Shown: positions 20,324-30,649 of the stretch, piece after piece | Position numbering within the stretch: the stretch's first letter is position 1 | How the letters are laid out: every line of letters starts with the position of its first letter | Source: Turritopsis dohrnii | Lineage: Eukaryota; Cnidaria; Hydrozoa; Anthoathecata; Oceaniidae | NCBI GenBank assembly: GCA_027922465.2 | Contig: BQMF02000016.1 | Span: 186,001 to 250,000, forward strand | Direction of reading: 5' to 3' | DNA length: 64,000 nt | Made by a program: the position numbers and the translations under genes | Notes under the pieces: model-generated | The model's input: only the letters and a program-made list of their open reading frames with translations | The model's database searches: none | Told to the model about the DNA's origin: nothing

Positions 20324-21210
20324 AGTGATTTGTCATCTCCAGTGGCTTTGTAAACTTCCTCTTCAATCTTTGTATCATTGCACTGGAATTTTTTCGGGTT
20401 TAAACTAGCTAGTGCAAGTGTCTGTTTGGCTTTCAGGAAGAACGACTTCACCTTCTTACCAGTCTCATCACCATCTATCGAATCATAGACATGGGGAAAC
20501 AATAAAAAATCTGGAAAAATGTGGATCAAATGATTGGTACTTCTCAATGTGTTCTAATAATGTGGCATCAAGTATGAATGGCGATGATGTCAATACTCTG
20601 GCAAACCTAAATTCAATCAATTCTTGTTCATGGAATGCTTTATGAGGGTCGAAATCTTTGAATCACAAAAAGCTTACAAAATTTCTATCTTCTGGATGGA
20701 TGGATATCTGCATCCATCAATAAATGCAATAGGGTGGGTACGAAAACGAAGCGACACACCTAACAATGAATCTGTGAGTGATGGACCTGAATGCAAACAA
20801 TAATTTAATGATGTACTTTGGTGGGAGTTTGAGCTGAGCCATCGAAGACAATACAAGCCTTTGTAGTGGCTCTTTCTTCTTTGACAACTGCTCTATGAGC
20901 TAAGTAAATGACACTTCTGACAATGGTACAATCATCAGCTATAGACTTGACGAAGTCTAAGCTCAAAAGTTTGTTCATATGAGACGCAATTAACATATGG
21001 TCGTTGTCATATCTATCTTTAAGAAGAGCAAGAGCTTCTCCATAGTTGTCATTAGAAAGTTTTAGTCCAGCTATGACCTCGAAGGCATCACCCTTTATAT
21101 ACGAAAGCAGGTACGTCATTTTCTCGATGGATCATAATGCAGGGTTTTGGTCAATCATGGAAACGAGAGAGTCATGGGACGTTTTCCATGTTTTCGAGTC
21201 TCCATAAAAG
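20324..21210 (-). pseudogene. BEL/Pao gag joined to reverse transcriptase, internally deleted
   Basis: On the minus strand, 21210-20990 reads FYGDSKTWK and TYLLSYIKGDAFEVIAGLKL (DUF1759-type gag). Within the same open frame it changes, near 20930, to YLAHRAVVKEERATTKACIV, the start of the BEL RT. The gag end, zinc knuckles and protease are missing. RT continues with SGPSLTDSLLGVSLRFRTHPIA (20800-20690) and KAKQTLALASLNPKKFQCND (20460-20370), with stops and shifts. It then breaks at element B. Confidence 0.8.
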
Positions 21211-21538
21211 GCGTCTGTTAATTCCGATATGTGGAAGCAGACTGGAATGTGGAAGCAAAGGAACATAATTGATTTTGCGTTATAAAACACATGTTTTCTT
21301 TTATTTTAATGTGTAAACAAATTATATTACTGATCATTTGATATAAGGCTATGTATACACTGAAAAACGTCTTTTTCAAACTGAATATCCCACATGTAAT
21401 ATATAAAATATAAAAACCAAATCAATACATTTATTTGTTTTAATCATGCAGAATCGACATTTTCCAATTTTCATTTAAAATTCACTAAAGCTTAAAGTTT
21501 TAAGTTTTGCAATAAATCAATTGGTTAAAGTAAAAAAA

Positions 21539-24500
21539 ATGTTGTCGCTAAGAAATTTACTTATAATTATTGCGTTTATAAAACTAGCAACAAGCGAAGA
21601 AAAACCGAGACCAATTCAAGACGATGTTTATGAAGAATTTCCAAATAATTTTGGTCATATAAAACTCAAAAATAAATACACATCATTTGAAAAAAAGATT
21701 TGGCGCCGGAGTAAAGTCAAACATTATTTTGTAGAAGACATAATAAATCCTGTAACAGAACAAGAAGAGAAAAGAATCGTAAGTAATAGCCAATTTTTTA
21801 TTGAACTATGAGAAGAACTTTATAACAATAAGCGTTTTAAAATGTTAATACTAACTCTTCTTATTTTATTAAAAAGCAGTAAATTTCCCTTCATCTTACT
21901 CATTCCAGAATGTCAAAGTAATATTGATCATTTAGTTACTCATTCCGGAATGTGGAAGCAAGATACCTCTCGTTATTCTCTTCATTCCAGAATGTGGAAG
22001 CAACATACTTCTCATTATTCTCTTCATTCCGGAATATGGAAGCAAGACACTTCTCATTAATTTCCTCATTCCAAAATGCGGAAGCAAGATATTTTTTGTT
22101 ATTCTCTTCATTCCAGAATGTGGAAGCAAGATACTTCTCGTTATTCTCTTCATTCCAAAATGCGGAAGCAAGATATTTTTTGTTATTCTCTTCATTCCAG
22201 AATGTGGAAGCAAGATACTTCTCGTTATTCTCTTCATTCCGGAATGTGGAAGCAAGATACTTCTCGTTATTCTCTTCATTCCAGAATGTGGAAGCAAGAT
22301 ACTTCTCGTTATTTTCTTCATTCCAAAATGCGGAAGCAAGATATTTTTTGTTATTCTCTTCATTCCAGAATGTGGAAGCAAGATACTTCTCGTTATTCTC
22401 TTCATTCCAAAATGTGGAAGCAAGATATTTTTTGTTATTCTCTTCATTCCAGAATGTGGAAGCAAGATACTTCTCGTTATTCTCTTCATTCCGGAATGTG
22501 GAAGCAAGATACTTCTCGTTATTCTCTTCATTCCAGAATGTGGAAGCAAGATACTTCTCGTTATTTTCTTCATTCCGGAATGTGGAAGCAAGATACTTCT
22601 CGTTATTCTCTTCATTCCGGAATGTGGAAGCAAGATACTTCTCCTTATTTTTTTCATTCCGGAATGTGGAAGCAAGATACTTCTCGTTATTCTTTTCATT
22701 CCAGAATGTGGAAGCAAGATACTTCTCGTTATTCTCTTCATTCCAGAATGTGGAAGCAAGATACTTCTCGTTATTCTCTTCATTCCGGAATGTGGAAGCA
22801 AGATACTTCTACTTATTTTTTTCATTCCGGAATGTGGAAGCAAGATACTTCTCGTTATTCTCTTCATTCCAGAATGTGGAAGCAAGATGCTTCTCGTTAT
22901 TCTCTTCATTCCGTAATGTAGAAGCAAGATACTTCTCGTTATTCTCTTCATTCTGTAATATGGAAGCAAGATCTCATTATTCTCTTCATTCCCGAATGTG
23001 GAAGCAAAATACTTCTCGTTATTCTCTTCATTCCGTTATGTGGAAGCAACATACTTCTCGTTATTCTCTTCATTCCGGAATGTGGAAGCAAGATACTTCT
23101 CATTATTGTCTTCATTCCGAATTGTGGAAGCAATTTTCTAACTATTACTTAACTATTTGAAGGTGCTTTTCTCAACCCTTTTTAGGTTTTAGTAAGCGAC
23201 AGTGTTAGAAAAATTATCCCAAGATGTTCTGAAGTCAAAAATGTCATCGAGTTTTATCACGTAAAGTTTAAAGGTGAAAATTGTTTGAAGATATTGAGTT
23301 GTATCCGTAATGATTTCGCTGGGATATCAAAGCAAGCCATTCAGAATTGGATTAACACCAACACCATCCATTGTGAACAAAACCCAATATTTAGAAATAA
23401 GGACAAATTGCAGCCTGTCACAGCAAAACAACCGATGGAGAAATGTCAGATCGATCTAGTAGTATTTGAAAAAAACCCGTCAGAAGGAAACAATGGCACA
23501 ACGTATAAATATGTTCTGTCAATATTGGATGTTTTTTCGCGTTTTGTCTTTCTCAAACCTCTTGCCTCCAAAGAAGCCAATGATGTTTGTGCGAGTTTGA
23601 AAGACATATTCAATGGATTTAGTTACCCCAAAATTTTACAGAGTGATCGTGGGAATGAAATTAAAGGTAGATACGCTTCACCATTTTATTCGAAATTTCA
23701 TTCGACAGTTCCTTGTCTCAATGATATTTCCATATTGTAATTGAAAACTTTTGAATAATTGAATTAATCTAAAATTTAATTTTCATTGCGTTTTAAAAAT
23801 TCAGGTGAGGTCAATACATTGTGTGAAAAACTAGGGATCCACCGACCAACAAGTAGACCATATCACCCGGAAGCACAAGGGAAGATTGAACGTTCACACG
23901 CAACATGGAAAAGAAAACTAGTATACGATGTTACCAACAACAATATAGGTAAGTAGTTGCTTTTCTCCTTTGAAACTTTTTAATTTAAAGAAGCATTTAC
24001 GTTTTAATATGATAAAAGAACTTTCAAACAGACTAGTGAAAAAAAATTGATATAAGCAATATATTTCTTTCTTCTTTTATTATTTAGAAAACTGGCATGA
24101 CCATTTAAGTACATATGCTCATCAATATAACACTGGTGCTCACCAAGGCCTCGGCGGACTCTCACCTTTTGAGGTTTTCTTCGGAAGAAAACCAAATCAA
24201 CTCGTCAGTGAATTCACTTTTGAGGTCGAAGACAAAAAGAATAAAACAACACCGGATGGACAAAAAGATTTAAAGAATTGGACTAACACAATAAGAAGTA
24301 CTTGGAAAAAGACAGAAAGCGTTGATAAGAAGATTTCAGATAGAATGGTTGAGCGGCATCAACAAAAACATCCCCCTTCTAAATATGAAATTGGTGAGAC
24401 AGTGATAGTGAAGCTTCAGAAAGGAAAAAAGAAATTAAAAAATTCAATCGTGAAGTCGAAAGCAACAGTCGTCGAGGTAAAAAATGACCGATATAAAGTA

Positions 24501-24965
24501 AGTTTTCTTCAAAACGGAAAAACGAAAACCAAATGGTTACCTGTTTCGTGTGTAACTGCGGAAACGAGGAAGAAAGAAATAGAAAAGCAAAACAAAGCTC
24601 GGCATTTACCAAATAAAGCCAAAGAAACGAACGATACAGTTGATGTTAAAAAATATGAAAACCCGCATCAAAACCAGGAAAACGATCAAGGAAACGAAGA
24701 AAAAAGATGCACCACAAAGAATGGCATCAAAGAACCGCTGATCCTGGCTGTCAGCAAGAAAACCCAACGAGCGTATTTGACAGAAGGAAATCATAGAATT
24801 ATATGTCTCGAAAGTTTGGGCGTTCACTGGGTTCCTCTCAAGATAATTTATTTTTTCCTTAACCAAGATGATGCAAAGGAATACTTTTTCATACCCGGAT
24901 ACATGGAAGAGTTTCCGAAAAACGTCCTACCGGAACATTGTGGTTTTGAGGTTAAAAAACTTTGA
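21539..24965 (+). CDS. Ginger transposase (gypsy-like integrase), four exons
   Basis: Exons 21539-21778, 23186-23666, 23805-23948 and 24088-24965, each with GT..AG borders and matching phases, give 580 residues. Exon 1 begins with a hydrophobic stretch (LLIIIAFIKLATS), unusual for a nuclear enzyme, so the true start may differ. The core has CQIDLVVF (D170), LDVFSRF, LQSDRGNE (D234) and PEAQGKIERSH (E269), the catalytic triad with 34 residues between D234 and E269. LSPFEVFFGRKP follows, then an SH3-like stretch (YEIGETVIVKL). The last ~100 residues (from about EPLILAVSKKTQ) form an unassigned domain. No OTU or Ulp1 domain is present. Confidence 0.85.
21910..23150. repeat. 42-bp minisatellite, about 29 copies, in the Ginger intron
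   Basis: The unit contains CATTCC(A/G)GAATGTGGAAGCAAG followed by ATACTTCTCGTTATTCTCTT. Copies differ mainly at the base after CATTCC and in ATACTTCTC versus ATATTTTTT. Because 42 is a multiple of three, long frames stay open on both strands (up to 402 codons), but it lies between a consensus donor (21779) and acceptor (23185). GGAATGTGGAAGCA also occurs in the element's terminal repeats, and ATTCCnGAAT is a small palindrome in each unit. Confidence 0.92.
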
Positions 24966-25677
24966 ATTTTGGATACGTTCGTTGCAAGTACGCATTTTTG
25001 TGATTACATTTTGTGATTTATAAGAGTATGTTTATCTTTACAAGAAAACTTTATTATAGGAAAATTTTGTTAACGATTTCACGAGTTAACAGGGAGTAAT
25101 TCAAACAATGTTGGCAAATTTTCACTACTACGCTTCTTCATTGCTACGTTTTTGCGTTTGCTATCGAATGCATATTTTGTGTTTTATGTTTGAAGTATTC
25201 TCAGTAGATGTTTATATTTTGCTAGGCTGATATTTACTGTTAGTATCATCGTAATTGTATATAATTTATTTCTAACAGTTTTTATAATTACGTTATAGAA
25301 GCCAAACAAACGTATGAGAACTTGATTAATAAAATCTGTAGTTACGCAAAACATTTTTAAGTAGTAAATACTTTATTCTTATATCTTATCTTATCTTATA
25401 TATTTTATATTTAGTAAAACGTTTTAAGAACGTCGGAACTTATGTTTCTTAGATTTTATTGCAAAAACTTCTTAATATAAAAAGATGTATCTAATCTTCT
25501 GTTATATTGTTAGTTTCGAACGCGTAGAATACAAGAATTATGTTGTGAACTGACGGTGTAACAGTAGCTTTAAAACTATTCACAAGATAAAAATAAACAA
25601 CACAGATGTTTGTTGATCATGTTTGATGATCAGTGAATTTTCTTTGTTATATGCGTATATAAAACATGCATATTTAA
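24966..25677. other. Ginger 3' non-coding region
   Basis: AT-rich DNA between the transposase stop and the right terminal repeat, with short TATCTTATCT-type repeats near 25380. No further gene seen. Confidence 0.6.
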
Positions 25678-25726
25678 TTTGCTTCCACATTCCAGTCTGC
25701 TTCCACATATCGGAATTAACAGCGTC

Positions 25727-25914
25727 TCCTCCAATAAATCAACAAGCTCGGACGAAAGTTTTTCATTATTGTTCATTTCTAGTTCCAAGGTGTCCAGCCA
25801 GGACATCAGTGTCTCATAAGGTTCATCTTTACCGGTTTCATTAACTTCAGAAAACAAGGTCTCAACTGCCTTTACCACAGCCTTAAGCACAACAAACCGG
25901 GTTAAATGAAACAA
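25727..25914 (-). pseudogene. BEL/Pao gag amino-terminal fragment
   Basis: The minus frame reads VETLFSEVNETGKDEPYETL and NNNEKLSSELVDLLEE, a coiled-coil-like start seen in BEL gag proteins. It is cut at the Ginger boundary and continued at 21210. No start codon or LTR could be fixed to its right. Confidence 0.55.
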
Positions 25915-25930
25915 ACAGTTATCGAGTAGG

Positions 25931-27384
25931 AAGACTAAATGCTAATACTTTTGTAACAGACCCATGTGTCCTTTGCATAAGTCACTTCTAGAAATTCAGA
26001 AATTTTTATTCCATTTAATGAAGAATTCATTCTTCCACAAAGCAAGTTTTTCCACCATCTGTCTGTTCTACCAGGCTGAACTAAAACGGATCGCTTTCTT
26101 CGCAAATACCTTAAATGAAAGGCTTATGAAAGACTTATTAAAACTTAAAAATATAACAATAACTACCTAAATCTCATTTGTCGTTATCTTGTCATAGCTG
26201 TACTCCTAGCAGTCAGAATCTCAAGTCACATTTTTTCTAATCACCTCCGTTAGTTCAATATTTGAATCAGTAACAGCGAATACAGTTGCAATAGGAGAAC
26301 ACTTACTGCCAGAATAGCTAACAGTCTCGACGAAAGTTTTGTTAATTTCTTCTTATGGACAACCATTTTGTTACTTCGACAAATACACACATGTAAAAAG
26401 AAAATACTCTTTGCTTCTGTGTGCCTTATGTTCTTATTATGCAGCAACATCTATATTGTCGAGGCGAAATTCCACAAATTTACCCCGGTTTTAACCTACA
26501 CGTATCGTAAAAATTTTTACCCCTTAATAAAGTTTTGCCCCGGGGCAGTGTAACCGGCCCCTTAGGATGGTCTTCTAATTCAACCGTTACACGACAAACG
26601 ATTTTTCCATACAACTGTGCGATACACGTTTTTTTTATAAGCAACCAAGCTTTGACGTTGGTAATGTTCCTTAACAAATGACTATTTTTTAGTAATACTG
26701 TTGTTTAAATCCTTGCTAAACATTAATATAAAATATATTAATGTCCTGCCTTTAAAACCTTTTTATACGTTTTAGTTGTTTAATGAAAGTATCTCAGTAT
26801 AAAGTCTAGGACATTCAAATCATTATACAACGGCGGATCTAGACATAAAAATAATTGATAAAAAGAAGTGGAGACAATCAATATAGAAATGATTGATGCT
26901 GATGAGAAAACGAAAGTAACAGCATTTTTGAAAGCTAATTGTGGGTGCCAGTTTGGACCTGAGAAATCACCATATATTCGCTCTCTTGTGCTTGTTTGTG
27001 TTCGTAGAAATTGTGGGTTGTTGGAGTAATTATTTTAAAGGGTGATTTTAACAGCAAGGACATATTTCGTCTGTTAGCTCTCCTCCCATATGCACTTCAG
27101 GAAATTCGCAGCCATTACTATTATACATGGACTGTAATTTTCGAGAAACTTCTCGATCATACCATAGATGTATAAAAAGAGAAGAACTTTTATAAATCTA
27201 TTCAAACAAACCTCTCCTCGGTTTGTTGAAATTTTCACAAAAGCAGTTATGATACTCCCTCAATTACCGCTAAAAGTGCATGGTTCTACAATGTGCTCCA
27301 GAAACATTCAGTCTGAGATTTCAGCAAGCAATAACTTTTTACACATATATCAGATATTAGGGATTTTTACACCATTCAAGGATT
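25931..27384. other. No gene recognised
   Basis: Short frames only. The stretch may include the BEL 5' end, but no LTR copy was matched. Sequence near 27310-27385 (cagtctgagattt...acaccattc) recurs at about 29996-30075 in direct orientation, marking a dispersed repeat. Confidence 0.4.
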
Positions 27385-27696
27385 TTAAAGGGACCCTAAC
27401 ATGCCAAAATAATATTTCTTTATTTACTTCCTCAGCACTTCTTGTTTTAAAATATTTCATCCACTTTTAATTTTTTATTTTCATGTTTCTTAGAAACTTC
27501 TTTTTCTTTTCACCATCACACATTTCTTTCGTGTAAACAACTCGAAGATTAATTCTACTAGAGCCAGTCCTAATTAAGCTTGTGACGTAATGTGATGTCT
27601 TCTCCAATTTAATCATTCACAAAAAAAGAAGAAAGCGTGAGCATTTATGTTTTGTATGTATTAAAAAGTTTTTTTAAAAGGTTTTTTTAAATTATT

Positions 27697-28035
27697 GAAC
27701 CTTACCGATTTGAGCCAAGAAAGTCTGAATCTGATGAGAATTCAGAAAGTGATACAAATTCAGACAGTTATGCTCAATATTTACTGGTTTTTTAATTAAC
27801 AGAACGTTCCGATATGCAGCATACCGACAGTTTACGTGGTTTGTTTACTCGAGGCTTGGTAAAGGTGTCCGAAGGGTCTTACCAGCTTGTGTAGTTTCCA
27901 AAATTAGAGAAACTTTTCCAGATCCGAACAATGTATATGGAATATTCGAAGGAGAGGATGAAGAAGCGAATGAAATTACATCAGAAATAGCCAAGGCATG
28001 GGAGTGGCATTATACTTTTGTAGATTTTAGTGACA
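27697..28035 (+). pseudogene. P2X7 C-terminal 'ballast' domain-like fragment
   Basis: 27697-27792 reads EPYRFEPRKSESDENSESDT, matching the acidic start of single-domain ballast proteins. After an acceptor-like AACAG, 27803-28035 reads FRYAAYRQFTWFVYSRLGKG, then VRRVLPACVVSKIRETFPDPNN and YGIFEGED, the conserved core of the P2X7 cytosolic Zn-binding domain. Only about 10 bp separate the pieces, too short for an intron, so the Cys-rich middle has been lost. A LINE truncates the 3' end. No P2X channel sequence is present; this is the stand-alone form. Confidence 0.7.
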
Positions 28036-28039
28036 AAAA

Positions 28040-28070
<31 letters not shown>

Positions 28071-29312
28071 ATATTTTTAGTTAAGAAACATTACAAGTCC
28101 GTAACTGTTAAAAAATTTTCAATTAAAAGTCTTTATCATATATATAGTAGATATAAGAATGTTTACATAAACTATCTGAAATATAGATCGTCCTTGTACA
28201 TATTGTTTCAAGTAACACGGGAAACTCGTAGAAGATCATGAATGATCTTATCGCCGAGAACCGAGTGATTACACAGCGTAAATGTTACAATCTTACAATT
28301 TTATCAAACTGTTAGAAAGGAATAAGTATGTAACTAGACTTGACTTGAAAATTGATCAAAAATATTGAAGGATATTTTCAAATTTGATTGTTTTTAATAA
28401 TTTCTTAAATTGAGGAACATATTCAATATCTGAAAGAATATTCGATGATGAAACGAGAGCATTCCACAAGTGTGGTCCACGATATGAAATATTAAATTGA
28501 CTGAGCTTATTTTTGAACATCGGCTTAAGCAAAATTCTTGAATTTCGAGTTGTATATTTGTTTTGGGGTTTGAGTGTGTAAAGACTATGAAAAACAGATG
28601 GCGATTGCTTCGTTTTGCACTTTAACATAAAAATTAGAGTTTGGAAGATGTTAAGTTCGTATAGTGTTGGTATGAAGGATTCTGCAAAGAGAGGCTTTGT
28701 ATGAGTAAAACGATCTTTATTGTGTATAACTCTGATGGCATGCTTCTGACGTTGGAAAAGAGATGTTAGTTTACTTTTTTGTGTGCTAGCCCATATGACA
28801 TTTGCATAGCTTAAGTGACTATGTACAAAAGAATAATAAAGTTGCTTTAATAGATGTTTGTTCAAAATGGTTTTAGCTTTATATAATGCGCCAATTCCTT
28901 TGGATACTTTTGAGTGCACGTACTCAATTTGATTCGTCCATGTCAGATTTTCATCTACGTAAATTCCAAGGAACTTTGTGACTGTTTGTCTGGTTATTTT
29001 TGTGTTATTTATTTCTAATAGTGGAAGATTTAGTTCTATTGTATTTTTTTTCTTGGAAGTATGGAAAAGTGTAAAGTTTGTTTTCTTAGCATTTAAAGAT
29101 AATTTATTTACCTGAAACCACAACGCTACATTTTTTAATTCTTTGTTCATGTTATTAAAAAGTTTAGGAATATCATTGTCTGAAAGGAACAGATTTGTAT
29201 CGTCAGCAAACATAACTGGTTTCAGTATTGACGAACAGTTTACAAAATCGTTTACATATATCAAAAATAGTAAAGGACCTAATATTGAACCCTGGGGTAC
29301 TCCGCATGTCAT
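28036..29312 (-). mobile_element. 5'-truncated LINE (CR1/L2-like), copy 1
   Basis: A minus frame of 318 codons (29312-28356) runs from the CGVPQGSILGPLLFLIYVND RT motif through FADDTNLF to the RT end. It matches copy 2 (41209-42484) almost base for base: one amino-acid difference was seen (Ser versus Leu in NIL(S/L)DIEY) plus a few 3' UTR changes. It ends in a (TCAA)n tail in element sense. The short tail repeat and lack of poly(A) fit CR1/L2-type elements. Confidence 0.85.
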
Positions 29313-29369
29313 AAGAACAAAAAAATCGAACTTGAAATTTAATTTGTCATTAAATTAAAGCGCGTATGT

Positions 29370-29790
29370 TTTTTTGCTTTCCAACAATTCTTCTTTGTTT
29401 CGCCGTTCTTCTTGTTGCAGCGACATAAAAGCACGTTTCGGAGGCCTGGTACACTTTCTTCCTAAAGCAGCTCTTTCAGCGGATTCATCGATCATCAGCC
29501 TGAGACAGGTGTGGTCTTTTTTTCCAGAACTTTTCGCGATACTTCTTTTTTAGTTGCTAAAGAAAGACCTGGTCTTCTTTAGGCAAATTTGCTCTCCCTA
29601 TTGCGGCGAGCCATTGCTTTTTAATGATAGGATTCTTTGGCAAACGATGATACGATGATACGATACACGATGATACGATGATACGATATGATATGATATG
29701 ATACGATACACGATACACGATACACGATACACTTTTGACGACTTTTGGCGACGCTGATTAGTACATTCAAAAGCACCACAGTGAACCATG
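29370..29790 (-). pseudogene. THAP-domain transposase start, disrupted
   Basis: From ATG 29789 the minus strand reads MVHCGAFECTNQRRQKSSKV, the C-x4-C opening of a THAP zinc finger. A GTATC-type microsatellite (29646-29732) then interrupts it. It resumes with PKNPIIKKQWLAAIGRANLP, the conserved Trp-containing THAP segment. Downstream frames to about 29370 give ESAERAALGRKCTRPPKRAF-like text with shifts and stops. Catalytic parts are absent, so this is a remnant. Confidence 0.7.
29646..29732. repeat. ATACG/ATACACG microsatellite
   Basis: Irregular run of GATACGAT, GATATGAT and ACACGATAC units that expanded within the THAP coding sequence. Confidence 0.9.
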
Positions 29791-29805
29791 ACTGGGTCCC
29801 TTTAA

Positions 29806-30640
29806 AAATATAAATTTTATTCTCGAAAAGGTTTTGTTTTTGAAACAATTTCAGGTGTTAGCATGAAAATATCCAACTACCTTAATGGTTAATTAAGACA
29901 TCTTACAGTAACAACTATCAAAGGTTATTATCAAAAACAATAACAATTAATAAAGTCAAGTAATTGATAATTATTGCATTTTTCTGGGACACTGTACAGT
30001 GTGTCTGAGATTTTAACAGCTCATAACTTTTCACACATATATCAGATTTCAGCAATTTTTACACCATTCGATAGGATTTTATTCATAGATTTTAAAAGTA
30101 TACATTTCTACATACAATCAATATTACATTTAATTTCGTCTAAGATTATTTGCTGTATCAACAATTTTACTTCTCAACTCTGATAGACTCTGGATCTCAG
30201 TGGAGAAAAGTTTTTGTAGCAAATAAAGATTGCTCATATGATGTCAAAACATTTTTGTAGAAGACCAAGTCTTACAAATTTTAACTTTGTGATAAAATTA
30301 TCATTTCAGTGTGTTCAATAACACCACAACATGTTCTTAATAAACAAAAGAATAATCGCATGTGAAAACTTACTTTTATTAACCATTAAGGAGTTAATAA
30401 CCGTGACAGTTTAAAGAAATCCTATTTACTACAAAGGTGTTGGACTAAATTGTTTATCAATATATGAGGTTTGCGGAGTGGGTGCGTGGAATCACCCGTT
30501 TGCCAGCGAAAATATGGAATGCGTGAAAGCCGGATTTCATTCAACAAATTCCAACGAGCAATCTGAATGCATGAATACGCATCCATAACTGAAAGGTCGC
30601 TATTTCCTTTTCGCACCTTTTCGAAAACAACGTTTCCTTC
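29806..30640. other. No gene recognised
   Basis: AT-rich sequence with a copy of the dispersed repeat seen at 27308 (here about 29996-30075). A 64-codon minus frame at 30422-30616 has no recognisable motif. The Penelope 3' region begins near 30650. Confidence 0.4.
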
Positions 30641-30649
30641 GACTAAACC

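Larger units (their letters stand above)
21216..25721 (+). mobile_element. Ginger-type DNA transposon in BEL gag
   Basis: 44-bp perfect inverted ends begin TGTTAATTCCGATATGTGGA (21216-21259, 25678-25721), flanked by GCGTC (21211-21215, 25722-25726). A gypsy-like integrase without LTRs or RT, TGTTA tips and a 5-bp duplication match the Ginger2/Tdd class of cut-and-paste transposons. One four-exon gene on the plus strand is intact. The first intron holds a 42-bp minisatellite whose unit repeats part of the terminal sequence. Confidence 0.85.
2190..25930 (-). mobile_element. BEL/Pao LTR retrotransposon, decayed and split by insertions
   Basis: Read on the minus strand from high to low coordinate, five separated pieces give a BEL/Pao order: gag amino end (25914-25727), gag DUF1759-like region directly followed by RT start (21210-20640), more RT (20547-20324), RT/RNase H (4598-3809), and integrase (3391-2190). 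The breaks match foreign elements. Ginger sits at 21216-25721 with GCGTC duplicated. A stack anchored by the TA-element sits between 4598 and 20324; taking it out leaves one TA and a continuous frame. Numerous stops and frameshifts show the element is dead. LTRs were not identified, so outer limits are approximate. Confidence 0.8.
27389..29801. mobile_element. Kolobok-like element (TTAA, THAP) interrupted by a LINE
   Basis: Inverted tips AGGGACCC lie at 27389 and 29801, flanked by TTAA on both sides (27385-27388, 29802-29805). Inside are a THAP-domain start on the minus strand beginning 12 bp from the right tip and a P2X7-ballast-like piece on the plus strand. TTAA targets and THAP transposases are Kolobok traits. 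The matching tip is short (8 bp plus partial similarity), so limits are likely but not certain. A LINE at 28036-29312 fills the middle. Confidence 0.6.

Noticed and set aside
21932..23160. Very long open frames (402, 345 and 281 codons) on both strands
   Set aside because: They are produced by a 42-bp unit, a multiple of three without stops, and lie inside a spliced intron of the Ginger gene.
28356..29312. 318-codon frame as a host reverse-transcriptase gene
   Set aside because: It begins inside the RT domain and is the 3' part of a LINE with a second copy at 41.2-42.2 kb and a (TCAA)n tail.
30422..30616. 64-codon minus frame between the Kolobok-like element and the Penelope element
   Set aside because: No recognisable domain and no supporting neighbour signals.
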